Positions 1 to 12,864 of a DNA stretch of 64,000 nt are shown piece after piece. Each line of letters begins with the position of its first letter. Positions within the stretch are counted from its first letter, which is position 1. Location: the NCBI GenBank assembly GCA_963920525.1, contig OY986440.1:372001-436000 (forward strand), given 5' to 3'. The notes beneath the pieces were generated by a model that was not told where the DNA came from, did not search any database, and saw nothing but the letters and a program-made list of their open reading frames with translations. Source of the stretch: Dichetophora obliterata (lineage: Eukaryota > Arthropoda > Insecta > Diptera > Sciomyzidae). A program made the position numbers and the translations under genes.

Positions 1-380
1 TCCTTTTTTGTGATTTTTTAAACAAATGTGGTTTTTTCGTCATAACTCCCAAACCATACATCCTACAAGGACAATTTATGCACCAAATTGTTCGTCAAGC
101 CTCTGCCTACAAGACTGCATCCTTGGAAAAATTCTCAAAATTCGATAACATGTTAATTTCTTATGTCCTTTTTTGTGAATTTTTAAACAAATGTGGTTTT
201 TTCGTCATAACTCCCAAACCATACATCCTACAAGGACAATTTATGAACCAAATTGTTCGTCAAGCCTCTGCCTACAAGACTGCATCCTTGGAAAAATTCT
301 CAAAATTCGATAACATGTTAATTTCTTATGTCCTTTTTTGTGATTTTTTTAAAAAATGTGGTTTTTTCGTCATAACTCCT

Positions 381-540
381 AAAAATTCGATAACATGTTA
401 ATTTCTTATGTCCTTTTTTGTGATTTTTTTAAAAAATGTGGTTTTTTCGTCATAACTCCTAAAAATTCGATAACATGTTAATTTCTTATGTCCCTTTTTG
501 TGATTTTTTTTAAAAATTTGGTTTTTTCGTCATAACTCCC
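381..540 (+). repeat. Pair of 80-bp truncated monomers (site 1)
   Basis: Two consecutive 80-bp monomers lack the 85 bp between cataactcc and aaaattcgataac, giving the fusion actcctaaaaattcg. The second one also carries tccctttttg and a changed T/A tract ending in atttgg. This pair marks the start of a 1.97-kb higher-order unit. Confidence 0.92.
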
Positions 541-2353
541 AAACCATACATCCTACAAGGACAATTTATGCACCAAATTGTTCATCAAGCCTCTGCCTAC
601 AAGACTGCATCCTTGGAAAAATTCTCAAAATTCGATAACATGCTAATTTCTTATGTCCTTTTTTGTGATTTTTTTAAAAAATTTGGTTTTTTCGTTATAA
701 CTCCCAAACCATACATCCTACAAGGACAATTTATGCACCAAATTGTTCGTCAAGCCTCTGCCTACAAGACTACATCCTTGGAAAAATTCTCAAAATTCGA
801 TAACATGTTAATTTCTTATGTCCTTTTTTGTGATTTTTTTAAAAAATGTGGTTTTTTCGTCATAACTCCCAAACCATACATCCTACAAGGACAATTTATG
901 CACCAAATTGTTCGTCAAGCCTCTGCCTACAAGACTGCATCCTTGGAAAAATTCTCAAAATTCGATAACATGTTAATTTCTTATGTCTTTTTTTGTGATT
1001 TTTTAAAAAAATGTGGTTTTTTCGTCATAACTCCCAAACCATACATCCTACAAGGACAATTTATGCACCAAATTGTTCGTCAAGCCTTGCCTGCAAGACT
1101 GCATCCTTGGAAAAATTCTCAAAATTCGATAACATGTTAATTTCTTATGTCCTTTTTTGTGATTTTTTAAACAAATGTGGTTTTTTCGTCATAACTCCCA
1201 AACCATACATCCTACAAGGACAATTTATGCACCAAATTGTTCGTCAAGCCTCTGCCTACAAGACTGCATCCTTGGAAAAATTCTCAAAATTCGATAACAT
1301 GTTAATTTCTTATGTCCTTTTTTGTGATTTTTTTAAAAAATGTGGTTTTTTCGTCATAACTCCCAAGCCATACATCCTACAAGGACAATTTATGCACCAA
1401 ATTGTTCGTCAAGCCTCTGCCTACAAGACTGCATCCTTGGAAAAATTCTAAAAATTCGATAACATGTTAATTTCTTATGTCCTTTTTTGTGATTTTTTTA
1501 AAAAATGTGGTTTTTTCGTCATAACTCCCAAACCATACATCCTACAAGGACAATTTATGCACCAAATTGTTCGTCAAGCCTTGCCTACAAGACTGCATCC
1601 TTGGAAAAATTCTCAAAATTCGATAACATGTTAATTTCTTATGTCCTTTTTTGTGATTTTTTTAAAAAATGTGGTTTTTTCGTCATAACTCCCAAACCAT
1701 ACATCCTACAAGGACAATTTATGCACCAAATTGTTCGTCAAGCCTCTGCCTACAAGACTGCATCCTTGGAAAAATTCTCAAAATTCGATAACATGTTAAT
1801 TTCTTATGTCCTTTTTTGTGATTTTTTTAAAAAATGTGGTTTTTTCGTCATAACTCCCAAACCATACATCCTACAAGGACAATTTATGCACCAAATTGTT
1901 CGTCAAGCCTCTGCCTACAAGACTGCATCCTTGGAAAAATTCTCAAAATTCGATAACATGTTAATTTCTTATGTCCTTTTTTGTGATTTTTTTAAAAAAT
2001 GTGGTTTTTTCGTCATAACTCCCAAACCATACATCCTACAAGGACAATTTATGCACCAAATTGTTCGTCAAGCCTTGCCTACAAGACTGCATCCTTGGAA
2101 AAAATCTCAAAATTCGATAACATGTTAATTTCTTATGTCCTTTTTTGTGATTTTTTAAAAAAATGTGGTTTTTTTCGTCATAACTCCCAAACCATACATC
2201 CTACAAGGACAATTTATGCACCAAATTGTTCGTCAAGCCTCTGCCTACAAGACTGCATCCTTGGAAAAATTCTCAAAATTCGATAACATGTTAATTTCTT
2301 ATGTCCTTTTTTGTGATTTTTTTAAAAAATTTGGTTTTTTCGTCATAACTCCT
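381..2353 (+). repeat. 1.97-kb higher-order unit A
   Basis: This stretch runs from one truncated pair to the next and holds the pair plus about eleven full monomers in a characteristic order: ttcatcaag/atgctaa, actacatcc, tctttttttgtg, the one-base deletion gccttgcctgcaag, aaacaaatg, aagccatac, then attctaaaaattcg (a TAA stop in the open frame). It ends with ggaaaaaatctc, an extra T in the next T-run, and atttgg. The following 1.97 kb starts with the same order and then diverges after the attctaaaaattcg monomer. Confidence 0.85.
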
Positions 2354-2513
2354 AAAAATTCGATAACATGTTAATTTCTTATGTCCTTTTTTGTGATTTT
2401 TTTAAAAAATGTGGTTTTTTCGTCATAACTCCTAAAAATTCGATAACATGTTAATTTCTTATGTCCCTTTTTGTGATTTTTTTTAAAAATTTGGTTTTTT
2501 CGTCATAACTCCC
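2354..2513 (+). repeat. Pair of 80-bp truncated monomers (site 2)
   Basis: Same fusion and same private changes in the second member as the pair at 381, exactly 1973 bp downstream. The monomer just before it carries the atttgg variant in place of atgtgg. Confidence 0.92.
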
Positions 2514-3859
2514 AAACCATACATCCTACAAGGACAATTTATGCACCAAATTGTTCGTCAAGCCTCTGCCTACAAGACTGCATCCTTGGAAAAATTCTCA
2601 AAATTCGATAACATGTTAATTTCTTATGTCCTTTTTTGTGATTTTTTTAAAAAATGTGGTTTTTTCGTCATAACTCCCAAACCATACATCCTACAAGGAC
2701 AATTTATGCACCAAATTGTTCGTCAAGCCTCTGCCTACAAGACTACATCCTTGGAAAAATTCTCAAAATTCGATAACATGTTAATTTCTTATGTCCTTTT
2801 TTGTGATTTTTTTAAAAAATGTGGTTTTTTCGTCATAACTCCCAAACCATACATCCTACAAGGACAATTTATGCACCAAATTGTTCCTCAAGCCTCTGCC
2901 TACAAGACTGCATCCTTGGAAAAATTCTCAAAATTCGATAACATGTTAATTTCTTATGTCTTTTTTTGTGATTTTTTTAAAAAATGTGGTTTTTTCGTCA
3001 TAACTCCCAAACCATACATCCTACAAGGACAATTTATGCACCAAATTGTTCGTCAAGCCTTGCCTACAAGACTGCATCCTTGGAAAAATTCTCAAAATTC
3101 GATAACATGTTAATTTCTTATGTCCTTTTTTGTGATTTTTTAAACAAATGTGGTTTTTTCGTCATAACTCCCAAACCATACATCCTACAAGGACAATTTA
3201 TGCACCAAATTGTTCGTCAAGCCTCTGCCTACAAGACTGCATCCTTGGAAAAATTCTCAAAATTCGATAACATGTTAATTTCTTATGTCCTTTTTTGTGA
3301 TTTTTTTAAAAAATGTGGTTTTTTCGTCATAACTCCCAAGCCATACATCCTACAAAGACAATTTATGCACCAAATTGTTCGTCAAGCCTCTGCCTACAAG
3401 ACTGCATCCTTGGAAAAATTCTAAAAATTCGATAACATGTTAATTTCTTATGTCCTTTTCTGTGATTTTTTTAAAAAATGTGGTTTTTTCGTCATAACTC
3501 CCAAAACATACATCCTACAATGACAATTTATGCACCAAATTGTTTGTCAAGCCTCTGCCTACAAGACTTCATCCTTGGAAAAATTCTCAAAATTCGATAA
3601 CATGTTATTTTCTTATGTCCTTTTTTGTGATTTTTTAAAAAAATGTGGTTTTTTCGTCATAACTGCCAAACCATACATCCTACAAGGACAATTTATGCAC
3701 CAAATTGTTCGTCAAGCCTCTGCCTACAAGACTGCATCCTTGGAAAAATTCTCAAAATTCGATAACATGTTAATTTCTTATGTCCTTTTTTGTGATTTTT
3801 TTAAAAAATGTGGTTTTTTCGTCATAACTCCCAAACCATACATCCTACAAGGACAATTT

Positions 3860-4024
3860 ATGCACCAAATTGTTCGTCAAGCCTCTGCCTACAAGACTGC
3901 ATCCTTGGAAAAATTCTCAAAATTCGATAACATGTTAATTTCTTATGTCCTTTTTTGTGATTTTTTTAAAAAATGTGGTTTTTTCGTCATAACTCCCAAA
4001 CCATACATCCTACAAGGACAATTT
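3860..4024 (+). repeat. Representative canonical 165-bp monomer
   Basis: I use this copy as the reference monomer, phased at the recurring ATG. By hand count it holds 55 G or C bases out of 165, one third. In order it contains the loop and right arm of a small hairpin, gcctctgcctacaag, a direct duplication of aaaattc nine bases apart, the perfect palindrome taacatgtta, a T-run joined to an A-run, and the cgtcataactccc block. The start point is arbitrary because the repeat is circularly permutable. The monomer is not recognised as a named satellite from memory. Confidence 0.93.
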
Positions 4025-4040
4025 ATGCACCAAATTGTTC
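4016..4040 (+). other. Inverted repeat (hairpin) within the 165-bp monomer
   Basis: The arms acaattt (4018-4024) and aaattgt (4032-4038) are perfect reverse complements around the seven-base loop atgcacc. In RNA the stem can extend by one G-U and one G-C pair to about nine pairs. The same structure recurs in almost every full-length monomer of both 165-bp blocks. This copy is the example. No function is shown, though dyad symmetry is common in centromeric satellites. Confidence 0.75.
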
Positions 4041-4092
4041 GTCAAGCCTCTGCCTACAAGACTGCATCCTTGGAAAAATTCTCAAAATTCGA

Positions 4093-4102
4093 TAACATGT
4101 TA
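4093..4102. other. 10-bp perfect palindrome of the 165-bp monomer
   Basis: The sequence taacatgtta is its own reverse complement and is present in nearly all monomers, including the 80-bp truncated ones. It contains the PciI recognition sequence ACATGT, so most monomers carry one such site. Variants such as gataacgtgttc (near 6570, 17110, 30116, 36051, 45267) and gataacatgcta (near 640, 9370, 20406) break it. Confidence 0.8.
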
Positions 4103-4126
4103 ATTTCTTATGTCCTTTTTTGTGAT

Positions 4127-4138
4127 TTTTTTAAAAAA
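4127..4138. other. T6A6 self-complementary tract of the 165-bp monomer
   Basis: A run of T is followed directly by a run of A, giving a 12-bp self-complementary tract. This is the main site of length variation: the A-run is 4, 5, 6 or 7 bases in different monomers, and these changes cause most of the frameshifts along the array. Example copy; it recurs in each monomer. Confidence 0.75.
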
Positions 4139-7100
4139 TGTGGTTTTTTCGTCATAACTCCCAAACCATACATCCTACAAGGACAATTTATGCACCAAAT
4201 TGTTCGTCAAGCCTTGCCTACAAGACTGCATCCTTGGAAAAATTCTCAAAATTCGATAACATGTTTATTTCTTATGTCCTTTTTTGTGATTTTTTTAAAA
4301 AATGTGGTTTTTTCGTCATAACTCCCAAACCATACATCCTACAAGGACAATTTATGCACCAAATTGTTCGTCAAGCCTCTGCCTACAAGACTGCATCCTT
4401 GGAAAAAATTCTCAAAATTCGATAACATGTTAATTTCTTATGTCCTTTTTTGTGATTTTTTTAAAAAATGTGGTTTTTTCGTCATAACTCCCAAACCATA
4501 CATCCTACAAGGACAATTTATGCACAAAATTGTTCGTCAAGCCTCTGCCTACAAGACTGCATCCTTGGAAAAATTCTCAAAATTCGATAACATGTTAATT
4601 TCTTATGTCCTTTTTTGTGATTTTTTTAAAAAATGTGGTTTTTTCGTCATAACTCCCAAACCATACATCCTACAAAGATAATTTATGCACCAAATTGTTC
4701 GTCAAGCCTCTGCCTACAAGACTGCATCCTTGGAAAAATTCTCAAAATTCGATAACATGTTAATTTCTTATGTCCTTTTTTGTGATTTTTTTAAAAAATG
4801 TGGTTTTTTCGTCATAACTCCCAAACCATACATCCTACAAGGACAATTTATGCACCAAATTGTTCGTCAAGCCTCTGCCTACAAGACTGCATCCTTGGAA
4901 AAATTCTCAAAATTCGATAACATGTTAATTTCTTATGTCCTTTTTTGTGATTTTTTTAAAAAATGTGGTTTTTTCGTCATAACTCCCAAACCATACATCC
5001 TACAAGGACAATTTATGCACCAAATTGTTCGTCAAGCCTCTGCCTACAAGACTTCATCCTTGGAAAAATTTTCAAAATTGGATAACATGTTAATTTCTTA
5101 TGTCCTTTTTTGTGATTTTTTTAAAAATGTGGTTTTTTCGTCATAACTCTCAAACCATACATCCTACAAGGACAATTTATGCACCAAATTGTTCATCAAG
5201 CCTCTGCCTACAAGACTGCATCCTTGGAAAAATTCTCAAAATTCGATAACATGTTAATTTCTTATGTCCTTTTTTGTGATTTTTTAAAAAAATGTTTTTT
5301 TTTCGTCATAACTCCCAAACCATACATCCTACAAGGACAATTTATGCACCAAATTGTTCGTCAAGCCTCTGCCTACAAGACTGCATCCTTGGAAAAATTC
5401 TCAAAATTCGATAACATGTTAATTTCTTATGTCCTTTTTTTGTGATTTTTTTAAAAAATGTGGGTTTTTCGTCATAACTCCCAAACCATACATCCTACAA
5501 GGACAATTTATGCACCAAATTGTTCGTAAAGCCTCTGCCTACAAGACTGCATCCTTGGAAAAATTCTCAAAATTCGATAACATGTTAATTTCTTATGTCC
5601 TTTTTTGTGATTTTTTAAAAAAATGTGGTTTTTTCGTCATAACTCCCAAACCATACATCCTACAAGGACAATTTATGCACCAAATTGTTCGTCAAGCCTC
5701 TGCCTACAAGACTGCATCCTTGGAAAAATTCTCAAAATTCGATAACATGTTAATTTCTTATGTCCTTTTTTGTGATTTTTTTAAAAAATGTGGTTTTTTT
5801 GTCATAACACCTAAACCATACATCCTACAAGGACAATTTATGCACCAAATTGTTCGTCAAGCCTCTGCCTACAAGACTGCATCCTTGGAAAAATTCTCTA
5901 AATTCGATAACATGTTAATTTCTTATGTCCTTTTTTGTGATTTTTTTAAAAAATGTGGTTTTTTCGTCATAACTCCCAAACCATACATCCTACAAGGACA
6001 ATTTATGCACCAAATTGTTCGTCAAGCCTCTGCCTACAAGACTGCATCCTTGGAAAAATTCTCAAAATTCGATAACATGTTAATTTCTTATGTCGTTTTT
6101 TGTGATTTTTTAAAAAATGTGGTTTTTTCGTCATAACTCCCAAACCATACATCCTACAAGGACAACTTATGCACCAAATTGTTCGTCAAGCCTCTGCCTA
6201 CAAGACTGCATCCTTGGAAAAATTCTCAAAATTCGATAACATGTTAATTTCTTATGTCCTTTTTTGTGATTTTTTTAAAAAATGTGGTTTTTTCGTCATA
6301 ACTCCCAAACCATACATCCTACAAGGACAATTTATGCACCAAATTGTTCGTCAAGCCTCTGCCTACAAGACTGCATCCTTGGAAAAATTCTCAAAATTCG
6401 ATAACATGTTAATTTCTTATGTCCTTTTTTGTGATTTTTTTAAAAAATGTGATTTTTTCGTCATAACTCCCAAACCATACATCCTACAAGGACAATTTAT
6501 GCACCAAATTGTTCGTCAAACCTCTGCCTACAAGACTGCATCCTTGGAAAAATTCTCAAAATTCGATAACGTGTTCATTTCTTATGTCCTTTTTTGTGAT
6601 TTTTTTAAAAAATGTGGTTTTTTCGTCATAACTCCCAAACCATACATTCTACAAGGACAATTTATGCACCAAATTGTTCGTCAAGCCTCTGACTACAAGA
6701 CTGCATCCTTGGAAAAATTCTCAAAATTCGATAACATGTTAATTTCTTATGTCCTTTTTTGTGATTTTTTTAAAAAATGTGGTTTTTTCGTCATAACTCC
6801 CAAACCATACATCCTACAAGGACAATTTATGCACCAAATTGTTCGTCAAGCCTCTGCCTACAAGACTGCATCCTTGGAAAAAATTCTCAAAATTCGATAA
6901 CATGTTAATTTCTTATGTCCTTTTTTGTGATTTTTTTAAAAAATGTGGTTTTTTCGTCATAACTCCCAAACCATACATCCTACAAGGACAATTTATGCAC
7001 AAAATTGTTCGTCAAGCCTCTGCCTACAAGACTGCATCCTTGGAAAAATTCTCAAAATTCGATAACATGTTAATTTCTTATGTCCTTTTTTGTGAATTTT

Positions 7101-9110
7101 TTAAAAAATGTGGTTTTTTCGTCATAACTCCCAAACCATACATCCTACAAAGATAATTTATGCACCAAATTGTTCGTCAAGCCTCTGCCTACAAGACTGC
7201 ATCCTTGGAAAAATTCTCAAAATTCAATAACATGTTAATTTCTTATGTCCTTTTTTGTGATTTTTTTAAAAAATGTGGTTTTTTCGTCATAACTCCCAAA
7301 CCATACATCCTACAAGGACAATTTATGCACCAAATTGTTCGTCAAGCCTCTGCCTACAAGACTGCATCCTTGGAAAAATTCTCAAAATTCGATAACATGT
7401 TAATTTCTTATGTCCTTTTTTGTGATTTTTTTAAAAAATGTGGTTTTTTCGTCATAACTCCCAAACCATACATCCTACAAGGACAATTTATGCACCAAAT
7501 TGTTCGTCAAGCCTCTTCCTACAAGACTGCATCCTTGGAAAAATTCTCAAAATTCGATAACATGTTAATTTCTTATGTCCTTTTTTGTGATTTTTTTAAA
7601 AAATGTGGTTTTTTCGTCATAACTCCCAAACCATACATCCTACAAGGACAATTTATGCACCAAATTGTTCGTCAAGCCTCTGCCTACAAGACTACATCCT
7701 TGGAAAAATTCTCAAAATTCGATAACATGTTAATTTCTTATGTCCTTTTTTGTGATTTTTTTAAAAAATGTGTTTTTTTCGTCATAACTCCCAAACCATA
7801 CATCCTACAAGGACAATTTATGCACCAAATTGTTCCTCAAGCCTCTGCCTACAAGACTGCATCCTTGGAAAAATTCTCAAAATTCGATAACATGTTAATT
7901 TCTTATGTCTTTTTTTGTGATTTTTTTAAAAAATGTGGTTTTTTCGTCATAACTCCCAAACCATACATCCTACAAGGACAATTTATGCACCAAATTGTTC
8001 GTCAAGCCTTGCCTACAAGACTGCATCCTTGGAAAAATTCTCAAAATTCGATAACATGTTAATTTCTTATGTCCTTTTTTGTGATTTTTTAAACAAATGT
8101 GGTTTTTTCGTCATAACTCCCAAACCATACATCCTACAAGGACAATTTATGAACCAAATTGTTCGTCAAGCCTCTGCCTACAAGACTGCATCCTTGGAAA
8201 AATTCTCAAAATTCGATAACATGTTAATTTCTTATGTCTTTTTTTGTGATTTTTTTAAAAAATGTGGTTTTTTCGTCATAACTCCCAAACCATACATCCT
8301 ACAAGGACAATTTATGCACCAAATTGTTCGTCAAGCCTCTGCCTACAAGACTGCATCCTTGGAAAAATTCTCAAAATTCGATAACATGTTTATTTCTTAT
8401 GTCCTTTTTTGTGATTTTTTTAAAAAATGTGGTTTTTTCGTCATAACTCCCAAACCATACATCCTACAAGGACAATTTATGCACCAAATTGTTCGTCAAG
8501 CCTCTGCCTACAAGACTGCATCCTTGGAAAAATTCTCAAAATTCGATAACATGTTAATTTCTTATGTCCTTTTTTGTGATTTTTTAAAAAAATGTGGTTT
8601 TTTCGTCATAACTCCCAAACCATACATCCTACAAGGACAATTTATGCACAAAATTGTTCGTCAAGCCTCTGCCTACAAGACTGCATCCTTGGAAAAATTC
8701 TCAAAATTCGATAACATGTTAATTTCTTATGTCTTTTTTCGGATTTTTTTAAAAAATGTGGTTTTTTCGTCATAACTCCCAAACCATACATCCTACAAGG
8801 ACAATTTATGCACCAAATTGTTCGTCAAGCCTCTGCCTACAAGACTGCATCCTTGGAAAAATTCTCAAAATTCGATAACATGTTAATTTCTTATGTCCTT
8901 TTTTGTGATTTTTTAAACAAATGTGGTTTTTTCGTCATAACTCCCAAACCATACATCCTACAAGGACAATTTATGAACCAAATTGTTCGTCAAGCCTCTG
9001 CCTACAAGACTGCATCCTTGGAAAAATTCTCAAAATTCGATAACATGTTAATTTCTTATGTCCTTTTTTGTGATTTTTTTAAAAAATGTGGTTTTTTCGT
9101 CATAACTCCT

Positions 9111-9270
9111 AAAAATTCGATAACATGTTAATTTCTTATGTCCTTTTTTGTGATTTTTTTAAAAAATGTGGTTTTTTCGTCATAACTCCTAAAAATTCGA
9201 TAACATGTTAATTTCTTATGTCCCTTTTTGTGATTTTTTTTAAAAATTTGGTTTTTTCGTCATAACTCCC
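9111..9270 (+). repeat. Pair of 80-bp truncated monomers (site 3)
   Basis: This is the copy of the 381 pair carried by the 8.73-kb block duplication (offset 8730). Confidence 0.92.
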
Positions 9271-11082
9271 AAACCATACATCCTACAAGGACAATTTATG
9301 CACCAAATTGTTCATCAAGCCTCTGCCTACAAGACTGCATCCTTGGAAAAATTCTCAAAATTCGATAACATGCTAATTTCTTATGTCCTTTTTTGTGATT
9401 TTTTTAAAAAATTTGGTTTTTTCGTCATAACTCCCAAACCATACATCCTACAAGGACAATTTATGCACCAAATTGTTCGTCAAGCCTCTGCCTACAAGAC
9501 TACATCCTTGGAAAAATTCTCAAAATTCGATAACATGTTAATTTCTTATGTCCTTTTTTGTGATTTTTTTAAAAAATGTGGTTTTTTCGTCATAACTCCC
9601 AAACCATACATCCTACAAGGACAATTTATGCACCAAATTGTTCGTCAAGCCTCTGCCTACAAGACTGCATCCTTGGAAAAATTCTCAAAATTCGATAACA
9701 TGTTAATTTCTTATGTCTTTTTTTGTGATTTTTTAAAAAAATGTGGTTTTTTCGTCATAACTCCCAAACCATACATCCTACAAGGACAATTTATGCACCA
9801 AATTGTTCGTCAAGCCTTGCCTGCAAGACTGCATCCTTGGAAAAATTCTCAAAATTCGATAACATGTTAATTTCTTATGTCCTTTTTTGTGATTTTTTAA
9901 ACAAATGTGGTTTTTTCGTCATAACTCCCAAACCATACATCCTACAAGGACAATTTATGCACCAAATTGTTCGTCAAGCCTCTGCCTACAAGACTGCATC
10001 CTTGGAAAAATTCTCAAAATTCGATAACATGTTAATTTCTTATGTCCTTTTTTGTGATTTTTTTAAAAAATGTGGTTTTTTCGTCATAACTCCCAAGCCA
10101 TACATCCTACAAGGACAATTTATGCACCAAATTGTTCGTCAAGCCTCTGCCTACAAGACTGCATCCTTGGAAAAATTCTCAAAATTCGATAACATGTTAA
10201 TTTCTTATGTCCTTTTTTGTGATTTTTTTAAAAAATGTGGTTTTTTCGTCATAACTCCCAAACCATACATCCTACAAGGACAATTTATGCACCAAATTGT
10301 TCGTCAAGCCTTGCCTACAAGACTGCATCCTTGGAAAAATTCTCAAAATTCGATAACATGTTAATTTCTTATGTCCTTTTTTGTGATTTTTTTAAAAAAT
10401 GTGGTTTTTTCGTCATAACTCCCAAACCATACATCCTACAAGGACAATTTATGCACCAAATTGTTCGTCAAGCCTCTGCCTACAAGACTGCATCCTTGGA
10501 AAATTCTCAAAATTCGATAACATGTTAATTTCTTATGTCCTTTTTTGTGATTTTTTTAAAAAATGTGGTTTTTTCGTCATAACTCCCAAACCATACATCC
10601 TACAAGGACAATTTATGCACCAAATTGTTCGTCAAGCCTCTGCCTACAAGACTGCATCCTTGGAAAAATTCTCAAAATTCGATAACATGTTAATTTCTTA
10701 TGTCCTTTTTTGTGATTTTTTTAAAAAATGTGGTTTTTTCGTCATAACTCCCAAACCATACATCCTACAAGGACAATTTATGCACCAAATTGTTCGTCAA
10801 GCCTTGCCTACAAGACTGCATCCTTGGAAAAAATCTCAAAATTCGATAACATGTTAATTTCTTATGTCCTTTTTTGTGATTTTTTAAAAAAATGTGGTTT
10901 TTTTCGTCATAACTCCCAAACCATACATCCTACAAGGACAATTTATGCACCAAATTGTTCGTCAAGCCTCTGCCTACAAGACTGCATCCTTGGAAAAATT
11001 CTCAAAATTCGATAACATGTTAATTTCTTATGTCCTTTTTTGTGATTTTTTTAAAAAATTTGGTTTTTTCGTCATAACTCCT
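9111..11082 (+). repeat. 1.97-kb higher-order unit, copy of unit A
   Basis: Matches 381-2353 at an offset of 8730 falling to 8729. One clear difference is that the attctaaaaattcg monomer of unit A (around 1448) is attctcaaaattcg here, so the open frame continues. A one-base loss in ggaaaattctc near 10500 accounts for the offset change. Confidence 0.85.
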
Positions 11083-11242
11083 AAAAATTCGATAACATGT
11101 TAATTTCTTATGTCCTTTTTTGTGATTTTTTTAAAAAATGTGGTTTTTTCGTCATAACTCCTAAAAATTCGATAACATGTTAATTTCTTATGTCCCTTTT
11201 TGTGATTTTTTTTAAAAATTTGGTTTTTTCGTCATAACTCCC
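11083..11242 (+). repeat. Pair of 80-bp truncated monomers (site 4)
   Basis: Copy of the 2354 pair (offset 8729) and 1972 bp after site 3, so spacing between pairs is preserved in the duplicated block. Confidence 0.92.
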
Positions 11243-12864
11243 AAACCATACATCCTACAAGGACAATTTATGCACCAAATTGTTCGTCAAGCCTCTGCCT
11301 ACAAGACTGCATCCTTGGAAAAATTCTCAAAATTCGATAACATGTTAATTTCTTATGTCCTTTTTTGTGATTTTTTTAAAAAATGTGGTTTTTTCGTCAT
11401 AACTCCCAAACCATACATCCTACAAGGACAATTTATGCACCAAATTGTTCGTCAAGCCTCTGCCTACAAGACTACATCCTTGGAAAAATTCTCAAAATTC
11501 GATAACATGTTAATTTCTTATGTCCTTTTTTGTGATTTTTTTAAAAAATGTGGTTTTTTCGTCATAACTCCCAAACCATACATCCTACAAGGACAATTTA
11601 TGCACCAAATTGTTCCTCAAGCCTCTGCCTACAAGACTGCATCCTTGGAAAAATTCTCAAAATTCGATAACATGTTAATTTCTTATGTCTTTTTTTGTGA
11701 TTTTTTTAAAAAATGTGGTTTTTTCGTCATAACTCCCAAACCATACATCCTACAAGGACAATTTATGCACCAAATTGTTCGTCAAGCCTTGCCTACAAGA
11801 CTGCATCCTTGGAAAAATTCTCAAAATTCGATAACATGTTAATTTCTTATGTCCTTTTTTGTGATTTTTTAAACAAATGTGGTTTTTTCGTCATAACTCC
11901 CAAACCATACATCCTACAAGGACAATTTATGCACCAAATTGTTCGTCAAGCCTCTGCCTACAAGACTGCATCCTTGGAAAAATTCTCAAAATTCGATAAC
12001 ATGTTAATTTCTTATGTCCTTTTTTGTGATTTTTTTAAAAAATGTGGTTTTTTCGTCATAACTCCCAAGCCATACATCCTACAAAGACAATTTATGCACC
12101 AAATTGTTCGTCAAGCCTCTGCCTACAAGACTGCATCCTTGGAAAAATTCTAAAAATTCGATAACATGTTAATTTCTTATGTCCTTTTTTGTGATTTTTT
12201 TAAAAAATGTGGTTTTTTCGTCATAACTCCCAAAACATACATCCTACAATGACAATTTATGCACCAAATTGTTTGTCAAGCCTCTGCCTACAAGACTTCA
12301 TCCTTGGAAAAATTCTCAAAATTCGATAACATGTTATTTTCTTATGTCCTTTTTTGTGATTTTTTAAAAAAATGTGGTTTTTTCGTCATAACTCCCAAAC
12401 CATACATCCTACAAGGACAATTTATGCACCAAATTGTTCGTCAAGCCTCTGCCTACAAGACTGCATCCTTGGAAAAATTCTCAAAATTCGATAACATGTT
12501 AATTTCTTATGTCCTTTTTTGTGATTTTTTTAAAAAATGTGGTTTTTTCGTCATAACTCCCAAACCATACATCCTACAAGGACAATTTATGCACCAAATT
12601 GTTCGTCAAGCCTCTGCCTACAAGACTGCATCCTTGGAAAAATTCTCAAAATTCGATAACATGTTAATTTCTTGTCCTTTTTTGTGATTTTTTTAAAAAA
12701 TGTGGTTTTTTCGTCATAACTCCCAAACCATACATCCTACAAGGACAATTTATGCACCAAATTGTTCGTCAAGCCTCTGCCTACAAGACTGCATCCTTGG
12801 AAAAATTCTCAAAATTCGATAACATGTTAATTTCTTATGTCCTTTTTTGTGATTTTTTTAAAAA

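Larger units (their letters stand above)
31..7560 (+). repeat. Large direct duplication, left copy (offset about 8.73 kb)
   Basis: Monomer variants in this stretch recur in the same order from 8761 on: offset 8730 at first, 8729 after the ggaaaattctc indel, 8727 after a 2-bp-shorter monomer near 12670, then 10542 beyond an extra 1815-bp duplication in the right copy. The boundaries are approximate because monomers resemble each other. The first 30 bases differ from 8731-8760. Confidence 0.8.

Noticed and set aside
3850..3862. Shine-Dalgarno-like aagga six bases before the recurring ATG
   Set aside because: It is part of every monomer and needs a bacterial setting that nothing else supports. 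Tens of kilobases of such tandem repeats are typical of eukaryotic heterochromatin.
4150..4164. CENP-B-box-like sequence ttcgtcataactccc
   Set aside because: It fits TTCG and the central A, but the required CGGG half is absent (tccc), so it is not a credible CENP-B box.
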